From NCBI RefSeq assembly GCF_026914265.1, contig NC_069124.1, forward strand, positions 11,797,723-11,861,722: DNA of 64,000 bases, given 5' to 3'. Positions 12,100 through 23,535 of this stretch are shown here, piece by piece. Every line of letters starts with the position of its first letter. Within the stretch, counting starts at the first letter, position 1. Under the pieces are notes generated by a model that saw only the letters and a list, made by a program, of their open reading frames with translations, ran no database searches and was not told where the DNA came from. The DNA comes from Mya arenaria (taxonomy: Eukaryota; Mollusca; Bivalvia; Myida; Myidae). The position numbers and the translations under genes are program-made.

Positions 12100-12414
12100 G
12101 TGCTCGCATTGACCACGGCCACCATGACAACCTTGCAAAGAAAGCGCTATATGAAACGGTCGAAATGGAGAAAGCAGTCCAGGTGGCGCTCGAATTGACC
12201 AATCAGGAAGATACAATGATTGTCGTCACGGCAGACCACTCCCACCCGTTCGACATCACGGGGTACCAGTACAGGGGCACGGATATTTTCGGGCTCGTGT
12301 CCCCTGTTGACCCCACTGAGGACACGACTGACGGGAAGAAATACAGCGTACTCTACTACGCTAACGGACCCAGCTACAAGGAGCCGCGTGTTGACCTTTC
12401 AAAGGAGGACATGC
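12100..12414 (+). CDS. ALP: ALP copy A exon 9 (metal-site exon)
   Basis: It encodes [25 protein letters not shown] and DIFGLVSP, containing the Asp/His ligands of both zinc sites. It runs from TTGTCTCAG to GTAAGT. Entry and exit are both phase 1. Confidence 0.88.
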
Positions 12415-12481
12415 GTAAGTGGAGGTTGATTCTAGCGAGAGTATTGGGAAATATGTAAAGTCATGTTGAACTTTTTGTTAG

Positions 12482-12759
12482 TTAAAGGCCTAGTTTAAGC
12501 CTTCTATAAGTGACCCCCAAAAACACTTTGTATAGTACACAACCTCTGTGTATTGATCTTAATCAACTTGCCTTGATCTCTGATCAGAGTATCCCGTTGT
12601 GCAGTTTTAGAAGTTTTATTGTAGAAATGGACCCTAAATGGCCCTGAGCCAATAAACGAATACACTGGAAATTGGCCCCTACTGTGACACCAGTGCAATT
12701 AGCAGGAGATGCACAGTAGGGGATTGTCATGCCAAACATTCCTTAAACTAGCCCTTTAA
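12482..12759. mobile_element. Small TIR element in ALP intron 9, copy A
   Basis: The ends TTAAAGGCCTAGTTTAAG and CTTAAACTAGCCCTTTAA are near-perfect inverted repeats, and CCCCTACTGTG/CACAGTAGGGG forms an inner inverted pair. The element is present in copy B at 61640-61913. No open frame is visible; the class is unknown. Confidence 0.65.
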
Positions 12760-12948
12760 AGGTAATACATGTATGTTATTTTCTGGGTCATTCTCTAATA
12801 TGCGATCTCTGATTTGTAAGCCAAGAAAACAATTTGTTTTATGAAATGAACGAATGATACCTTTCATAGTATTAACATATCTTAATATTAGTGTACCGTC
12901 ACATAATTCGAGATTTTAATGATCTGAATAAAATTATTTCCTGTTCAG

Positions 12949-13064
12949 ACGACAATAACTTCGCGTTCCCGAGCGGTATACCAATGCCATGGGAATCCCA
13001 TGGGGGTGAAGATGTAGCCATCTACGCCCAAGGGCCTATGTCACACCTATTCCACGGTGTACAG
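12949..13064 (+). CDS. ALP: ALP copy A exon 10
   Basis: It encodes [20 protein letters not shown] then FHGVQ. HGGEDV carries the last zinc-binding His. The acceptor is CCTGTTCAG and the donor GTACGA. Confidence 0.87.
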
Positions 13065-13114
13065 GTACGATCATTATGTTGCTTTGAACGCCATAGCATT
13101 AACTTATTAATTCA

Positions 13115-13429
13115 CAACGATTGTGAAGTTATAAAGACATTTTAGTTGTCACTATATTTCGCGCAATATAACACGAAACGCCCCTAAGTAACGCCCCCTC
13201 TAACGTCGAATCCTGGATCCGACCCTGCTTATACGTGGGTCGGAATCCCTGTCCATATTTTCTGAAACTATGGAGTTTTATTTCTAAAACTGTAACTGTA
13301 TCTTGAACATGACTTGGTGTTTTGAAAGCTTTTTTATACTCGCACTCGGGCCTTGGCCCTTCGGCGAGTGCTTCTATAAGATTGTTAGTCATTCTTGGTT
13401 TTTGGAGCATAGTGCACAGACAGAATGCA
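13115..13429. other. Intron 10 segment present only in copy A
   Basis: Copy B jumps directly from ATTAATTCA to ATCCTGGTTA, so about 315 bp are either inserted here or deleted there. No TIRs or clear target duplication are visible. Part of it (CGCCCCTAAGTAACGCC) resembles a flank at about 4850. Confidence 0.6.
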
Positions 13430-13536
13430 ATCCTGGTTAGAGCTTTCCTGATCCTTTAACGTGACCCAGAGTATAGCACTGTTACTGGCTGTCACACGGG
13501 ACATCCAATTAACGGCACTCCCGGATAGTATTTTTA

Positions 13537-13611
13537 GTGGAGCGGCGGGGAATCGAACCTGCGACGTTTGGATTGACAGTCAAGTGTGTTACCACTTGAT
13601 CACGTATCCAC
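13537..13611 (-). repeat. tRNA-like sequence (tRNA pseudogene or SINE head), copy A
   Basis: Read on the minus strand, the 75 bases start GTGGATACGTGATCAAGTGG and contain a perfect B box (GGTTCGATTCC). The ends GTGGA/TCCAC can pair, and an ACTGTCA loop suggests an Asp-like GTC anticodon. The anticodon stem pairs poorly, so a tRNA-derived repeat is more likely than a working tRNA. It lies 38 bases before the last ALP exon and is kept in copy B. Confidence 0.55.
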
Positions 13612-13649
13612 CACTGAATATTACTTACAATCGCTTCTATGTACTTCAG

Positions 13650-13832
13650 GAGCAGAACTATATCGCACACGTGATGGCATACTCTGCTTGCATTGGTCCG
13701 TACAAACAGCCGTGTGAACGGATGAGCCCCTATCCCTCAACTGCCTCAGCCGACGGAATATCAGGACGTGCTGATATATTGACAGCCTCGTTGCTAATAA
13801 CTAATTTTATTATCAATGTTATTGTTCGATAG
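13650..13832 (+). CDS. ALP: ALP copy A exon 11 (C-terminus with GPI-type tail)
   Basis: It encodes [16 protein letters not shown], a Ser/Gly/Ala-rich hinge ([13 protein letters not shown]) and a final hydrophobic stretch ending NVIVR before TAG. That arrangement fits a GPI-attachment signal, which is the ancestral form of this end. Confidence 0.85.
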   Translation, partial: EQNYIAHVMAYSACIGPYKQPCERMSPYPSTASADGISGRADILTASLLITNFIINVIVR

Positions 13833-14355
13833 AACTTGATTATTCTATTTTTGAAACAGCACGTATTTGAAGTTTTCCTGTAGTAAATCATGCATGTAAA
13901 ATAACACTGTCAAGCTTTTTACCTTGTTCTGATTGCCCAATCACTTAAAATAATGATTCTAATTGATTTATTCTAAACCATGGTCGAAATCTTTATAGTA
14001 CTTTTGCAAACTAATTGCGAAACATTTCTGTTGATATTTTTCTAAATTTTACTAAAGTTAAACATGTAGAAAAACGTCATGATGCTAATGTGGCAATTCT
14101 AAACCCTTTCAATGGCTTGTGCTTGCTATGCCTTATTCGTTTTGTGATTAATGTTAATACGTTCATTATACATGTAAACTGTTACACATTTTCATTATAT
14201 TGCATGCAGGACTTTACATAAGATTTGAATACCGTTCAAACAGTTTCTGTAAATAATGAAATTGTCCATGAATTCAACATAATACAATGTATGATACTTG
14301 ACAATGTGCTTTAGTGACATACTAGTATATCAATACGGAATAGGTTGATAAATAA
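13833..14355. other. 3' flank of ALP copy A
   Basis: The stretch is AT-rich with no coding potential. A fused version follows copy B (62642-63087). No clear AATAAA could be assigned. Confidence 0.4.
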
Positions 14356-14679
14356 TGTTCCAGTCAATTGTAACCACGGCTCTCGAAGGTCCGGGGAATA
14401 GCGGGGACATTGACTTTCGGTCCAGCCAACCCTGGGTAAAATATCCGCCCTGCGGGGACGAACTGATGGTCAAATCCCTGCCAAATGCCCCCGCACCCCA
14501 GTGAGGCTAGGTAAGGCAAATTCCCCGCTATATTTTGCGCGAAGACAAAACCGCCGCATTCACCCGGCACTGCGAGCCACCTAAAAGGTTAAAACACTGC
14601 CCATTTCCACGGCTATTCCCGGTATACCCCCGGACCTTGGGGGGGGGGGAGGGGGGCGTGGTTACTATTGACTGGTGCA
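14356..14679. mobile_element. MITE inserted after the duplication (copy A only)
   Basis: The left end TGTTCCAGTCAATTGTAACC and right end ATTGACTGGTGCA form inverted repeats flanked by TAA (14353-14355, 14680-14682). Copy B has the empty site with a single TAA at 63085-63087, which proves both the boundaries and the 3-bp target duplication. A long G run lies near the right end. Confidence 0.88.
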
Positions 14680-14908
14680 TAAGTAGTTGAATTTATGAGG
14701 CAATTGTAGATCTGGTTAAGTGGATATGTTTTTTTGTTTGTCAGTGGATGATTGATATGATTATTTCATAATAAAAATGCTTTTGTGGAAATAAAATAAC
14801 TATGATTTAGGGTCGATTTATTCATGATTCCCATTAAAAACTAAATTATGCGTTGAATTGTAATACTTTTAAATGCTTAAAGTACATTATATTTATATGA
14901 TATCAATG

Positions 14909-15210
14909 TTAAAGCTACACTCTCACAGATTGACCATTTTTACAACCTTTTTTTTGATAAATATCTGAAAACCAATGATATAAGATTGTTGACATTAAAT
15001 CAGATCGTAGATTTTCATATTTCCGTTTGAAAATTAATGTTTTATGGCTTCAATCGATAGTAACGGGATTAGAAAAATGCATAAAACATCATTTTTCGAA
15101 CTTAGATATAAAAATCTGCGATATATTTTTGTCAGCAGTCTTCTATAACTAGTTTCCATGGATTGTCGCAAAAATTGGCTTGTTTCAAGACAAAACAATA
15201 ATAAAAACAT
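14909..15210. mobile_element. Palindromic element, right end lost (copy A)
   Basis: It starts TTAAAGCTACACTCTCACAG, the left TIR of an element that is complete in copy B (63313-63940), and follows the same interior. The right TIR is missing here. At 15061-15063 this copy has the empty TAA site of the MITE nested in copy B. Confidence 0.75.
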
Positions 15211-15245
15211 CAAGATAAAAGTAGTAATACTCTAGTGTTTCTATG

Positions 15246-16846
15246 AAACTATTTTTTATGGGAAACATGTTTAATGAAGTTGACACACTATGTTTATGTA
15301 ACGTGTGTTTGAACAATCAAGTTAACCTTTGTATCCATAACAGTCTATGCTTCTGTGATTTTAGCTTTTTTCTAAATATTTAATCTTACTTGTGCAGCAC
15401 TCAGCAATTTTAGGAAACGTCGCTCGGTCAAATTGTATTGCAAAATTATGATTCACATGTCATTTAACATGACCCATGATAAATAATAAAATTCATATTC
15501 ACTGGTCGTTTCTTATCTTAGTTTACACTGTCTTGACTTGACCTCATCATGCATGTTCGCGTCTAACGGAATATAAAATGATAACGCCGCATCTCTGGGT
15601 ACATTTAGCTGTAACAAGAACTATATTGTTACATACAGTATTACACTTAACGTCAACAGTGATTTCTGTATTGCAAATATTGTACAAATAATTTAAAGGC
15701 AAACTTTAATTCATAAACGAACTGTAGCTATGTTCGTGCTAAAAATAAAGATGTTGAAGTATGAACATGTACCGGGCCTAAACTAATGATCATTGGGTAA
15801 CTGTTCAACTGGAAAAAAAAAACAGAGATCAGAAAAGAGTTTGCTCTGCGGTGCTTCTAATTGAAGGGTTCATTAAGCCTTTTGTGTTTTAAATTGGAGG
15901 GATTTGATGAATGTCTATGATTTATTTTGTTACTGTAATTCCTATTTACCGTTCAGAGGGCAATGTGATGAATGTAAAAACAGGTATTACAGCTGTTGTG
16001 TGTGCACATGTAGCTCTAGTTCTCAAACACACTCTTGATTTGTCTGTAGCACCTCTTTCTAACAGACTCATTAGAATTATGTCTCTCATGCTACACTTGT
16101 AAAGAAAAATATACAACCAATAGAAGTATCTATACCGTTATGTGTTTCCCGTACAGATAGTAAAACAAGAAAAAAATATTTGAAATAAATATCCGTGGTT
16201 ACACTTTCAAGGGAGATTAAAGTGTTCAGGATATGTTATCATTCTAAATATAAATAATTTAGAGAAAAAAATGGTTTCAATGGCTCTAGTTTTTAAATGA
16301 AATTGTATTTTTAATTTTGTTCGCTCGATCACTCCAATTCTTCTCAGCAAAAATCTGACAAACAAAAAAATCAGTGGTGTTCCCTAAAAGATGTTCACAA
16401 TATTGATCAACATGTTATAATAGAAACTATTAGTTAATATACCGTGTATCTGTATTATCAGTATCTTTACTGTAGTTGCTACTTTAGTTGCTGTTGTTGT
16501 TGATGATTGATGTTGTTCTCTTAGTGAATCGCAAGATTTTCGTTTTCATTCAGTCATCAGCTAATTAAATGATTATGAAAAAGCAATAACAACTATGTAT
16601 ATGTGAAAAAATTAAATCGTTCAACAATAGATGTCCTTGAAGTTAATTACTTTTACATGTTTATAAGATATATTTTACCACAGAGCTTGAGTGTATCTTC
16701 AAATCAATTGTTAAAAGAATTCATATAAAAATTGTTTTCATTATTAGTATGGGTTCAATTTTTTCACTTTCTCCCCTCGAAATATTCATTAAATAAATAA
16801 ATTCAGTTTCCTATCATATATTTTTTCCTTGTTCTTCCACCCCTAG
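15246..16846. other. AT-rich region holding the right duplication breakpoint
   Basis: No feature could be supported. Copy B is still aligned when the window ends, so the breakpoint falls somewhere between 15246 and the scaffold-gene exons that start near 17206. Confidence 0.4.
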
Positions 16847-16926
16847 GTGCCCTCATTGACCCATACAGCTACCCACTAAGGGGCCAGGATTCTTCAAGTT
16901 CCTCAACATTTCTTTTACTTAAATAA
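16847..16926 (+). CDS. Candidate exon before the scaffold-like gene
   Basis: A strong pyrimidine tract and CCCCTAG precede a short frame reading ALIDPYSYPLRGQDSSSSST, which then ends at TAA (924-926 of this kilobase). No donor is seen before the stop. It could be a decayed exon of the downstream gene, an alternative last exon, or chance. Confidence 0.3.
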
Positions 16927-17205
16927 AATTATTTACTCAACCCGAGTCCCTTAAGAGAGATGTAAATATATCAGCTTCTAGCTCTCTTCTCAACCTTCAC
17001 CATGATATATGTACAATATATGTGTTGTCTCAATGTATTTTTATGAAAGAAATCATGCTTAAACTAACTCGACTTAGATTTTAATAACTGCACCTTAGTT
17101 TTCTTAACGTTAATGAGTTATGTTAGTCGCCATTTTGTTTACAGCGCACTTTTAGTTCAAAGTGCTAATAAGTGCTGTTTTCATAACAATGTGTGGTATT
17201 TTCAG

Positions 17206-17375
17206 ACTTGACGTTACTACCGCCATTCCCGCCAACAGAGGAGGAAATGAGAGAACAAACGACCCTGGCATCAACACACCCACAGCAGATGATCCCAAAA
17301 CCAACACGCTCCAAGTCCCAGACCCATCCTGCTCTGATGAAACAGACAACTGTCCAATCATCTCCCTCTGATATG
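17206..17375 (+). CDS. Scaffold-like gene exon a
   Basis: The acceptor GGTATTTTCAG and donor GTACGG bound an open frame reading DLTLLPPFPPTEEEMREQTT and ending SSPSDM. Entry is after one base of a codon and exit is phase 0. It is Pro/Thr/Ser-rich. Confidence 0.6.
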
Positions 17376-18326
17376 GTACGGCTCCAAAAATAGAAAATAA
17401 TATCATCTTGTACTTCTTTAATGTTTTCTTCGATATGAAATAATGTTTTCTTCGATATGATTCCAGCTAAACTAAGGTTACACTTAACTAAATGTGTACG
17501 TGGATGACCAAGATATATTGTATATTACACAGTCTTCTTTGTATACGTTTTGAGGCCAGCATGTCAGTTAACAAATTTATCAACAAAATATTGTTACTAG
17601 TATAATACAATCAGATTAATGCTAAATGAGGATAACATATTGAATTGAAAGTTTTACTTGAAAAATCTAATAAACCTTGCCTAAACTGTTTAATAAGCTC
17701 TTAATTTGGAATAGATATATCTACTCAGATATACTGGTTAGAAAAGGTATTGTATGATACATGCTTTTGTAAGATGGCCGCTAGGATATTATTGTAAAGA
17801 AAAAGAAAACTAGAAACAAAAGCGTGTGTGTCTAAATTCTGAATTGAGAGAAAAGATGCCTGGAAATATTTGTTTTATTATTCTTAATGGAAATAAGAAT
17901 TGATTAGTCACATGGGCATTTTTATTTCCAAGAAATGCTATTTACCCTTCTGGGAAATATTGCTTAGATTACTTTTACTATAAATGCTTTTAAAGGAGGT
18001 TTACCTATAATTATTGCTGATCTCAAAGCTTCTTTGTGCAAATTAATGTCAAAAACATGAAAAATAAACGGCAAAAGGCTATCCTTTGTGCTACGTCTTT
18101 GATATTTAATCTTGTATTAGTAATCATGAAACTTTTGCTTTCAATTCCCTGTATACCTGAAACCTTTAATTTAGATTAATGATACTCCCTTTAGATCACA
18201 TAAATACAAAGGAGACGCTTTCAGTCTGACTTTGATATTATGATCACTGTTTCGTTTGATTTTACTTTTTGCCAAGATGGTTTTGATTGGAGTAAATGAG
18301 TTTCAAAGAGTTTGTTTTACTTTCAG

Positions 18327-19726
18327 GGTCATATGAGGCCAGCTGTGCAGAAATCAGCTAGTGTTGGTTACTGTCCCGATTTTCTAGATCACGACATAGA
18401 TGCAATTATAGAGCACCTGACTTTGCAACCCCCTCCCAGTAGCAATGGGCAAGATCACGAACTAAATGGTGAAGATGCACTAGGAAACAGTTGGAATGGT
18501 TCAGTTCAGGCAAATGGGGGAGATGGGTTTGAATTTGAAAATAAGCAGCTCAGTAAAACTATAGACTAAGGGTCACTAGGAATGGATGAGGAATACAGTA
18601 GTCTTGTAATCCCACCTCCACCGGATGAGTCATTTAGTTTACAGGACATTGATATTGTGCCTGCTCCTGTTGATTGTGTGCAAGAAAAGAGAAAGACGTT
18701 CCAGAAACGGGATTCAGAGGTGTATTTAAAAAAAACTTTGGAAAGAAAGGTATTAAGGGGCCAGCATTAAAGTCTTCTGAGGAGGGTAGTGATTCGGACA
18801 AAGATAATGTAGTGCCAAAACAGAACAGTTAGACAGATGCTGGTAAAGATAAGAATGAAAATGTGAACGGAGATGTTCAGAACGATACTTCTCCTGCTTC
18901 GCTTTTGGAAAAGTTAAATGCGTTGTTGAACTCTCTGTCGTCGTACAGTCTGGAGGAAGAAGAGGCGATGGGACATTTTCGTCGTACTTCTTCACTACGA
19001 CTTGGCCGGTGTGTCTCGTTAGACTTTCTTAATGAGCCGAGGAAGCCAGAGGTGAAGGAAAAGAATAGCGACCTTGTTGTTGGGTCTGTGAGAGTAAAGA
19101 CTAAAGTGCGGCCAAAACTAAGCATCGAGCGTCCATTCCAGTCAGGTAGTGGTCATGTTGCATTGCCATTGAAAACAAACTCTCTTGACAGGATGACTAA
19201 TGGGGAAGCAAGTGGTTCAGAAAAACAGGCCAACCATGCCAAACCTGCCTCGAGTATCCGAAGTGCTCAGTCTGTTGATGTGTTGCCGACAGAAAAAGAG
19301 GATAAATCACTTAGTGACAGAAGTGATAGTGATGCATCAGTAAGTGAAAGTTTTGCTTCTCTGAAGGCAAAGCTGCAGTCATATAGAGACAATTTACTCA
19401 ACAGGAGTTTAAGACGCAAGAAAAAACTTGCCGAACACAGTACTTCAGAAGACAACTAAGGTGACAGATCCTCATTGGATGGAGATATAATGCAACGAAG
19501 AAGTTCTCTCACAAGATCAAACTCATTTTCATCTCTGATTCGAAGATCTCTGGGCAGATCGTCAGGGAAAGAAGTTAAGGCTCGTTCTTCTTCAGCAACG
19601 CGGGAAGAATCTCAAGAGATGACAAATGAGGAGGGGAAGGCTGCTGTGAAGGACAAGAAATACTTTAACACGCTGACAACTCCGCGCCAAAACTTTCGAC
19701 CAAACACTTGGACCAACCAATCACAG
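18327..19726 (+). pseudogene. Scaffold-like gene exon b (1.4 kb)
   Basis: This is a long exon from TTACTTTCAG to CACAG/GTGTGT. It begins GHMRPAVQKSASVGYCPDFL and includes SSLVIPPPPDE, a FRRTSSLRLGRCVSLDFLNE basic/Ser patch and SLTRSNSFSSLIRRSLGRSS. Three in-frame stops (18567, 18830, 19457) and one frameshift (near 18727) interrupt it. Between the lesions the frame is otherwise open, so the exon was coding until recently. The R-x-x-S motifs suggest kinase or 14-3-3 sites (inference). Confidence 0.65.
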
Positions 19727-20204
19727 GTGTGTATTATGGAGGCATGTAAAGATGTTAATTATTTAGTACCTTTTACTTATTTCTTAGATAGTTTTGTTTA
19801 TCATATTTTACAGCACTATCACTTTGAAAGCTCGATATATTTATATTTAGATATTCACAATAATTGTATATTTTCAAAATTTAATTGTTGTATTTGTAGT
19901 CATTTGCAGTCATAACTAAGGCTTGCTTTTATGTCAGTGATTGCTGGCTATATTTACATGCAACTGATCTAAATCGTCCAAGTCACATTTTTAGTTACGC
20001 TCAAAATATGTCAGTAAATGTTTCATTATAACTTCAGAAGAACACATACATACTAGACACGTATACTCTAATTAGTATTACCAGTAAATTGATGACATTG
20101 AGGCTGTGTTTGGTCTTGATATATATTTAAAAGTAGAAAGGAAAGAAGGTACATGAATACATAGCTGCTTGTCACATGATAATCACTGCCTGGTATTGCT
20201 GCAG

Positions 20205-20237
20205 GATGATTTCTATGTTGCCATTGACGACCAGTTG
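20205..20237 (+). CDS. Scaffold-like gene micro-exon c (33 bp)
   Basis: GCTGCAG precedes eleven codons reading DDFYVAIDDQL, followed by GTAGGT. It is phase 0 on both sides, so it could be skipped without changing frame. Confidence 0.5.
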
Positions 20238-22627
20238 GTAGGTTTTACATACACTTTATAAGTCATGCCTCATTTGAAAGGTCCAACGGATGATTTGCTT
20301 AGATACGTGTAGGTCATTTTGCAGTTAATGTTTTTACCCCGTTTTCGACCATAAACAATACAAACGAAGACGTTCAATTGCCCGAATAGTTTGATTCATG
20401 ATTTGATTGTAATGAACTATTCGGGTAAAATTGTACAAAGTCCTTTGGATCTTTCTATTATACGGCTTTTTGTAACACATGGTTGGGTGTGGCATTAGTA
20501 CACGCTTGAAACATTTCACGTACTTGCATGGTATGTGAACAAATTAGGGCATACAAATATAATTAACAAAATACACTTATTATAAGGTAAATGCTTGCAA
20601 TGTAATTGTAATATGTTTGCTTTATGTTTTTTTGCAAATATAGAAAAAGGTATATCATTATATTTCCTATTTATGGTTACGGGAAATATTTTTTATTTTG
20701 TTGTCTTGCAAAACCCGTGAAGTAGAAATGCACGTATTGTAGTTTTTATTTTGCATTTAAAAGGCAGGGAACTGACCAACATTTATAGTTAATGTTTTAC
20801 GTCGTCAATAATTCTTATTAAGCAATGTTTTGTCATCCTGTGATTTTCTATCAGAATTCATACGAAAATGCATTTCGTCTTATTTTGCTTGTTAATTGTT
20901 ACCTGTATCATTATATGCATTGTCGTTTAACTCTTTGTACTGTATAGGCATTTGTGGTTGGTTTGTTGTCTATTTCTATCTTTGTATCAGATACATGTTC
21001 AAGATTTGCGGAATTCAAAATAAAATGACTATGAATAGATGTAGTAATTTCTAGTAACTTGAGTATCATAAAAATATGTAACTGTATAAAGAAATTGCAG
21101 GGATTTTCAAGCTAAGTTGCAAAAGGACCATACTTGAAATTGGGAAAAATTGTTACTTCAGTTTTGGAATTTCCATGCAAAGTATTTTTATATGAAAGCC
21201 CTAAAATTTGGTTAAATTTAGAAAAATAATGAGTATGTAAAGGTATTGTTATATATTGTCAACATTAAATTTTACATCCCTGCTTGAATTACTTCCCTTA
21301 GGTTTAGGGGAAACATGTTATTCACAAATGCAAGTTGATGATATGCACACAAATTGTTTCCGAGCCTTGATAATGGTATAAACTAGTTATAAATAATGTT
21401 GGAAACTAGCTAAAAAGGTCATTTATGTTTTATTTTTATTTGTGTGTTTTTGTCTAAAAAGTGGTCATTGCAGTGGGGCCATAGATTTTAGACTTTGAAC
21501 ACAACAGATTTAGAAAACCTTAATATGGGAATGATCAATTGCTGACATATCTGGTAAATTATTTAATAATGGAGATTGTAGATGATGTAACTTCTCCACT
21601 CAAAATTAGTGTATAACCCAACATGTTAATTGTGTAGTACATTTTGGGAAATTCAAAATGGAACAGTGGACAGTTTCAGGATCTTTGCTGTCACTTATCC
21701 TTAAGGTGTCAAGTGCAGTACATTTTAAATACCTTAAGTAATGAATTATTTAACAGTCTTTGGCATGTTTCTTGAAAGAAATCAAATTGTCTGTCTTTTG
21801 AAGAACTAGTTTTTTTAATAAATAAAGTCCAGGTATGATATAAAAGCTTTTGTTTTGTTTTTAGTCAGGCATCCGCATCATTGTGGAAAAAAACCTTGGC
21901 CATAATTAAAAACCTGTTATTTTCATATCAAACCTGTGTAAGCTTGTTGTCAGGGACATTAATCCATACTTATATAGCAAGTTCCATATATCTGGCTTTT
22001 ATAATTGTCAAGCTGTGTTCCTTGTTCACCTGAAATAAAATAAACGACAAGCTTTGGCCCACATGGCTCTATGTTCACGTTACGTTGGTTTTAACAGGAT
22101 GTCTGTTTTGAATTGTCTTATAACGTGTTCTTTTCAGTGTTTTACATATTCCTTCCATAACGAACTTCTAATTTGGTTTGATAAAGTAATACCTGTGGCG
22201 ATATTGTATGTATGACTGGGTGAACATGCACGCTTTGAAGTGATGTTTTCATTGTTTAAAATAATCGTTATGGCATATATCATGAACTAGTACATTTGAT
22301 TTATATCATTTTATTGCCTACAATACTATAATAAATGTGGAATATTTGTATAGATAATTTATGGCTACAAACTAAAGGATATTAAATTAAATATGGATGT
22401 AAGTTTGTTTCTTAATTCATTTACAGGTATAGGGAACCTTTTGGAAGTTCTTAAATATTTATATCGTTTATTTCACTCAATGTTTTTACACCATATTCTC
22501 TCTTATTTACTGTTTTAGCAAAATTGGTGATATTGCTTCATTTATGAATTATATTCTCAATTATTGTTTCTATTCTTATTTACAATTATTCATCGACCAT
22601 TCTGGTACTCGCTAGGAGTTATTTCAG

Positions 22628-22696
22628 ACGAAGCTGGGCTACAAGCCCCCGTTGCCCCCGGCAACCACTCTCTGGGTAGCCCCGGAGACAGGGGAG
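22628..22696 (+). CDS. Scaffold-like gene exon d (69 bp)
   Basis: GTTATTTCAG precedes 23 whole codons, beginning TKLGYKPPLPPATTLWVAPE, followed by GTAATT. The Pro-rich stretch resembles an SH3 or WW ligand (inference). Confidence 0.55.
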
Positions 22697-23251
22697 GTAA
22701 TTACGTGTGGCTGCTGCTTCATACGCACGAGTTTCACGTGGTTTTTCAATTGCACGAGTGATATCAATACTGTGTGCTGATCTGATGTTGTAAACTCTAC
22801 TCCTCAATGCTTTTTTATTTGGCAAAAAGTTTCCTTAATATTCTTTATAGAAAGACAGCTAAAAATGCTATGATTCCATGCTTAAGTTTAAACTCGCTTA
22901 ATATCATAGCCATTAGTGACCACATCATACAAATGTTTTAACCTTGGGTCATTACTGAGCAAAATAACTGGTTAAGATATATTCACATGCATATAACTAA
23001 TGTTGGAATACACATACATGTATGATGTGTTACTAAGCAGGGGCCTTTCGAACAATATTCTTTTGGAGTATCATAAGTTTCATGATTTTGAGAATTTCTT
23101 TGTTTGAAATACAATTTACGAAAATTGTTTGTTTGGCTCTAAAACGAAGTTGTCTATGTCAAGTTTACCAATATATATATATATAAGCGATAACAGAATA
23201 AAAGAGTTTTGTTGAAGTTAAATAATTTTGATATTTTAAATAAAAACATAG

Positions 23252-23535
23252 TTATGACCTTTAATACTTTTTTCTTGTCCCGAGCATAACTTGAAAACTA
23301 TTGTATAAAATTTAATAAAACTTCATACAGTGATAGATCATACTGAGAGGAAGTGCAGTGTACAGGAACCACAATTATAATTCAGCCAATTACAGAGTTA
23401 TTGCCCTTTGTTACATTTTTCTTGTCCAGAGCATTACTTGAAATCTACCGGATGGAATGTAATAAACCTTTATACAATGGAACAGCACAATGTGAAGGAG
23501 TTCAGTGTACATGAATCATTACACTATTTTAGCAA
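23252..23535. repeat. Two diverged units of a dispersed repeat
   Basis: Units about 146 bp apart share CTTTTTTCTTGTCC/ATTTTTCTTGTCC, GAGCATAACTTGAAA and GTGCAGTGTACAGGAA-like words. It lies in the intron between exons d and e. The class is unknown; no coding is seen. Confidence 0.5.

Larger units (their letters stand above)
3461..13832 (+). pseudogene. ALP: Alkaline phosphatase, copy A (broken core, intact C-terminal tail)
   Basis: Eleven coding exons match copy B: 3461-3563, 7508-7606, 8072-8192 (broken), 9273-9447, 10039-10208, 10940-11047, 11319-11421, 11769-11895 (broken), 12100-12414, 12949-13064 and 13650-13832. Alkaline phosphatases are metal-dependent phosphomonoesterases, usually held on the cell surface by a GPI anchor. 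This copy keeps the nucleophile motif PDSAGTATA, the metal motifs IDHGHH and TADHSH, and HGGEDV. Three lesions are visible against copy B. The exon 3 acceptor AG is changed to AT (TTCATGAGAC). One C is missing in exon 3 (AAGGGTAACTGG against AAGGGTCAACTGG). Fourteen bases are missing in exon 8. The tail ends in a hydrophobic segment (ASLLITNFIINVIV) typical of a GPI-attachment signal, which copy B has lost. A full-length product is not expected. Confidence 0.88.
474..15245. repeat. Segmental duplication, copy A (alkaline phosphatase locus)
   Basis: The whole stretch aligns collinearly with 40950 to the window end. It includes the flanks, all eleven phosphatase exons, the introns and the 3' flank. 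Differences are mostly substitutions, minisatellite length, two MITE insertions (14356-14679 only here; 63458-63768 only in copy B), a 315-bp segment present only here (13115-13429) and a 102-bp segment missing in copy B. The left edge is sharp at 474-477, where GAAA is shared by both parental sequences. The right edge lies beyond 15245, because copy B runs to the end of the window while still aligning. Confidence 0.9.

Noticed and set aside
20385..20436. Hairpin CCCGAATAGTT/AACTATTCGGG as a microRNA precursor
   Set aside because: The stem is only 11 perfect pairs with a loop of about 27 bases and does not extend into a miRNA-length duplex.
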